This document shows, piece after piece, positions 7,001 through 7,030 of a stretch of 7,030 bases of DNA (within the stretch, counting starts at the first letter, position 1; the number at the start of each line of letters is the position of its first letter). The stretch comes from an uncultured Sphingomonas sp. Its GTDB lineage: Bacteria; Pseudomonadota; Alphaproteobacteria; Sphingomonadales; Sphingomonadaceae. Below the pieces are notes generated by a model. The model did not search any database. It saw nothing but the letters and a program-made list of their open reading frames with translations, and was not told the DNA's origin. A program made the translations under genes and the position numbers. Location: contig CAMPIY010000089.1 in the NCBI GenBank assembly GCA_946886645.1, forward strand, positions 1-7,030, given 5' to 3'.

Positions 7001-7030
7001 GACCCTGTTCAACGGCGGCCAGGCGCATCT
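4005..7030 (+). CDS. smc: Chromosome partition/condensation ATPase SMC, 3' end outside the window
   Basis: SMC dimers with ScpA/ScpB extrude DNA loops and organise the chromosome for segregation. I read the frame codon by codon: 1008 codons with no stop or frameshift, then cut by the window edge. Bacterial SMC is about 1150 residues, so the signature motif and Walker B should follow outside. The start is TTG at 4005, giving M-R-F-R-R-L-K-L-S-G-F-K-S-F. The N-terminal ATPase half has Walker A G31-P-N-G-C-G-K-S38, Q-loop Q144 in L-V-S-Q-G-R-I-G, and E-E-A-A-G-I-S (163-169). An Ala/Glu/Arg-rich coiled coil runs from about 172 to 500. A compact non-coil hinge follows (about 503-613), then the returning coil (about 617-930). 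The C-terminal head begins with I-G-P-V-N-L (933-938). The gene is 24 bases after the DsbA-like gene, in the same operon. The family is certain; the hinge boundaries are approximate. Confidence 0.96.
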   Translation, partial: MRFRRLKLSGFKSFVEPAELRIEPGLTGVVGPNGCGKSNLLEAIRWVMGEASPKSLRGGGMEDVIFAGTATRAARDFAEVSLLIEREPGEGDSDKGGESEVTRRIERGAGSAYRIDGRDVRQKDVSLLFADAATGAHSPALVSQGRIGAVIAAKPVERRMMLEEAAGISGLHARRKDAESKLRATEANLQRLDELLSDQEARAAALRRQARAAERYRALTDKIRLAEGKLVFARWADADRAAGVANEEAKAAETEVARLQAAVQAAQALQEQAASALTQRRDAAVAARDAGRTLAHELATARAKRDTVVRRLAELERLAQALSAETAREVALKADAAKAVDTLDRERQAIDVRLADAETISARIAMELTQAEASSREAEAALAALLAREAAMRAERRVAEAALESARNQAGRIAAEEQRLDQQLGTMGDGANERAAIEQAKRQGETAAKSLADAEAALAAAEQGRADAAIARDEAESRLAGARAALSAAKSERDALARALEHGGGAALTELKASPGYERALAAALGEDIEASLGDEGSRRWQGSELQPDDPPLASGLTPLIEQVDAPDALRRRLAQIGVADADEGQPLSVGQRLVTRDGVMRRWDGFVSVGGGAAAAERLLRANRLAEIDRTLPGLGATVSDAEAERDQAVQAVERFRWEADSSRNAASQAERAARDAARAGDSAATALERLDAQKAGLEDRRSDLAPLSAAAAEAVEVATKGLASLPDPNALQAEVDSARSAASAAGEAVADCRARSATRARETAADRERHAAAGREAAEWRTRGLQAEERLAGTAARAMAMEEEQEELAGEPERHAADIERLEQASGASEAEVATTAAAERDAQEAVAVAGRALSEAGEASAAAREARAGALARADAQVERRQEYARVCGEKFECPPPLLPDKLGFDAANLGDPDVEKETLERLTADRERIGPVNLVAEQELAELDVQAAQNVAEKEELAQAILRLRGSIGSLNREGRVRLLEAFEKVNEHFRSLFTTLFNGGQAH

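Noticed and set aside
5667..7028. A 453-codon open frame on the minus strand across smc
   Set aside because: It is fully antisense to a verified intact smc frame. It is Arg/Gly/Pro-rich with no recognisable domain. Long antisense frames are expected in GC-rich coding DNA.

Overview
The window is GC-rich chromosomal DNA packed with genes. It looks like a conserved core region of an alphaproteobacterium, most likely a sphingomonad (Sphingomonas or a relative). That placement is inference. It rests on the mutY / DUF721 / DsbA / SMC neighbourhood, an SMC start of the type M-R-F-R-R-L-K-L-S-G-F-K-S-F, a CycM-like membrane-anchored cytochrome c, and the use of TTG starts. I see no tRNA, rRNA, transposon, phage gene, CRISPR array or large repeat.

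Layout. The minus-strand group, read right to left, is mutY (adenine DNA glycosylase, about 2649 to 1612), nudC (NAD-capped RNA/NADH pyrophosphatase, 1622 or 1664 to 762) and a membrane-anchored class I cytochrome c (696 to 10). mutY and nudC overlap by a few bases and are probably co-transcribed. The cytochrome follows after a 65-base gap. The plus-strand group is a DUF721/DciA-like protein (about 2677 to 3231), a DsbA-family exported thiol oxidoreductase (3228 to 3980) and smc (4005 to beyond the right edge). The first two share an ATGA stop/start overlap. smc begins 24 bases after the dsbA-like stop, at a TTG codon. The two groups diverge from a point around 2650-2676 that leaves almost no room for dedicated promoters.

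How the genes fit together. The minus group carries oxidative-damage and nucleotide-quality functions (MutY removes A opposite 8-oxoG; NudC hydrolyses NAD(H) and NAD caps) followed by an electron-transfer cytochrome. The plus group places a predicted replicative-helicase partner (DciA-like) and the chromosome condensation ATPase SMC on one transcript, with an envelope disulfide protein between them. Every gap between genes is well under 300 bases; the longest, 697-761, holds nothing I can support.

I found no convincing new system. The points most worth a second look are the sandwiched DsbA gene, the compact non-canonical hinge of SMC, the two TTG starts that decide gene boundaries, and the near-zero divergent intergenic region.
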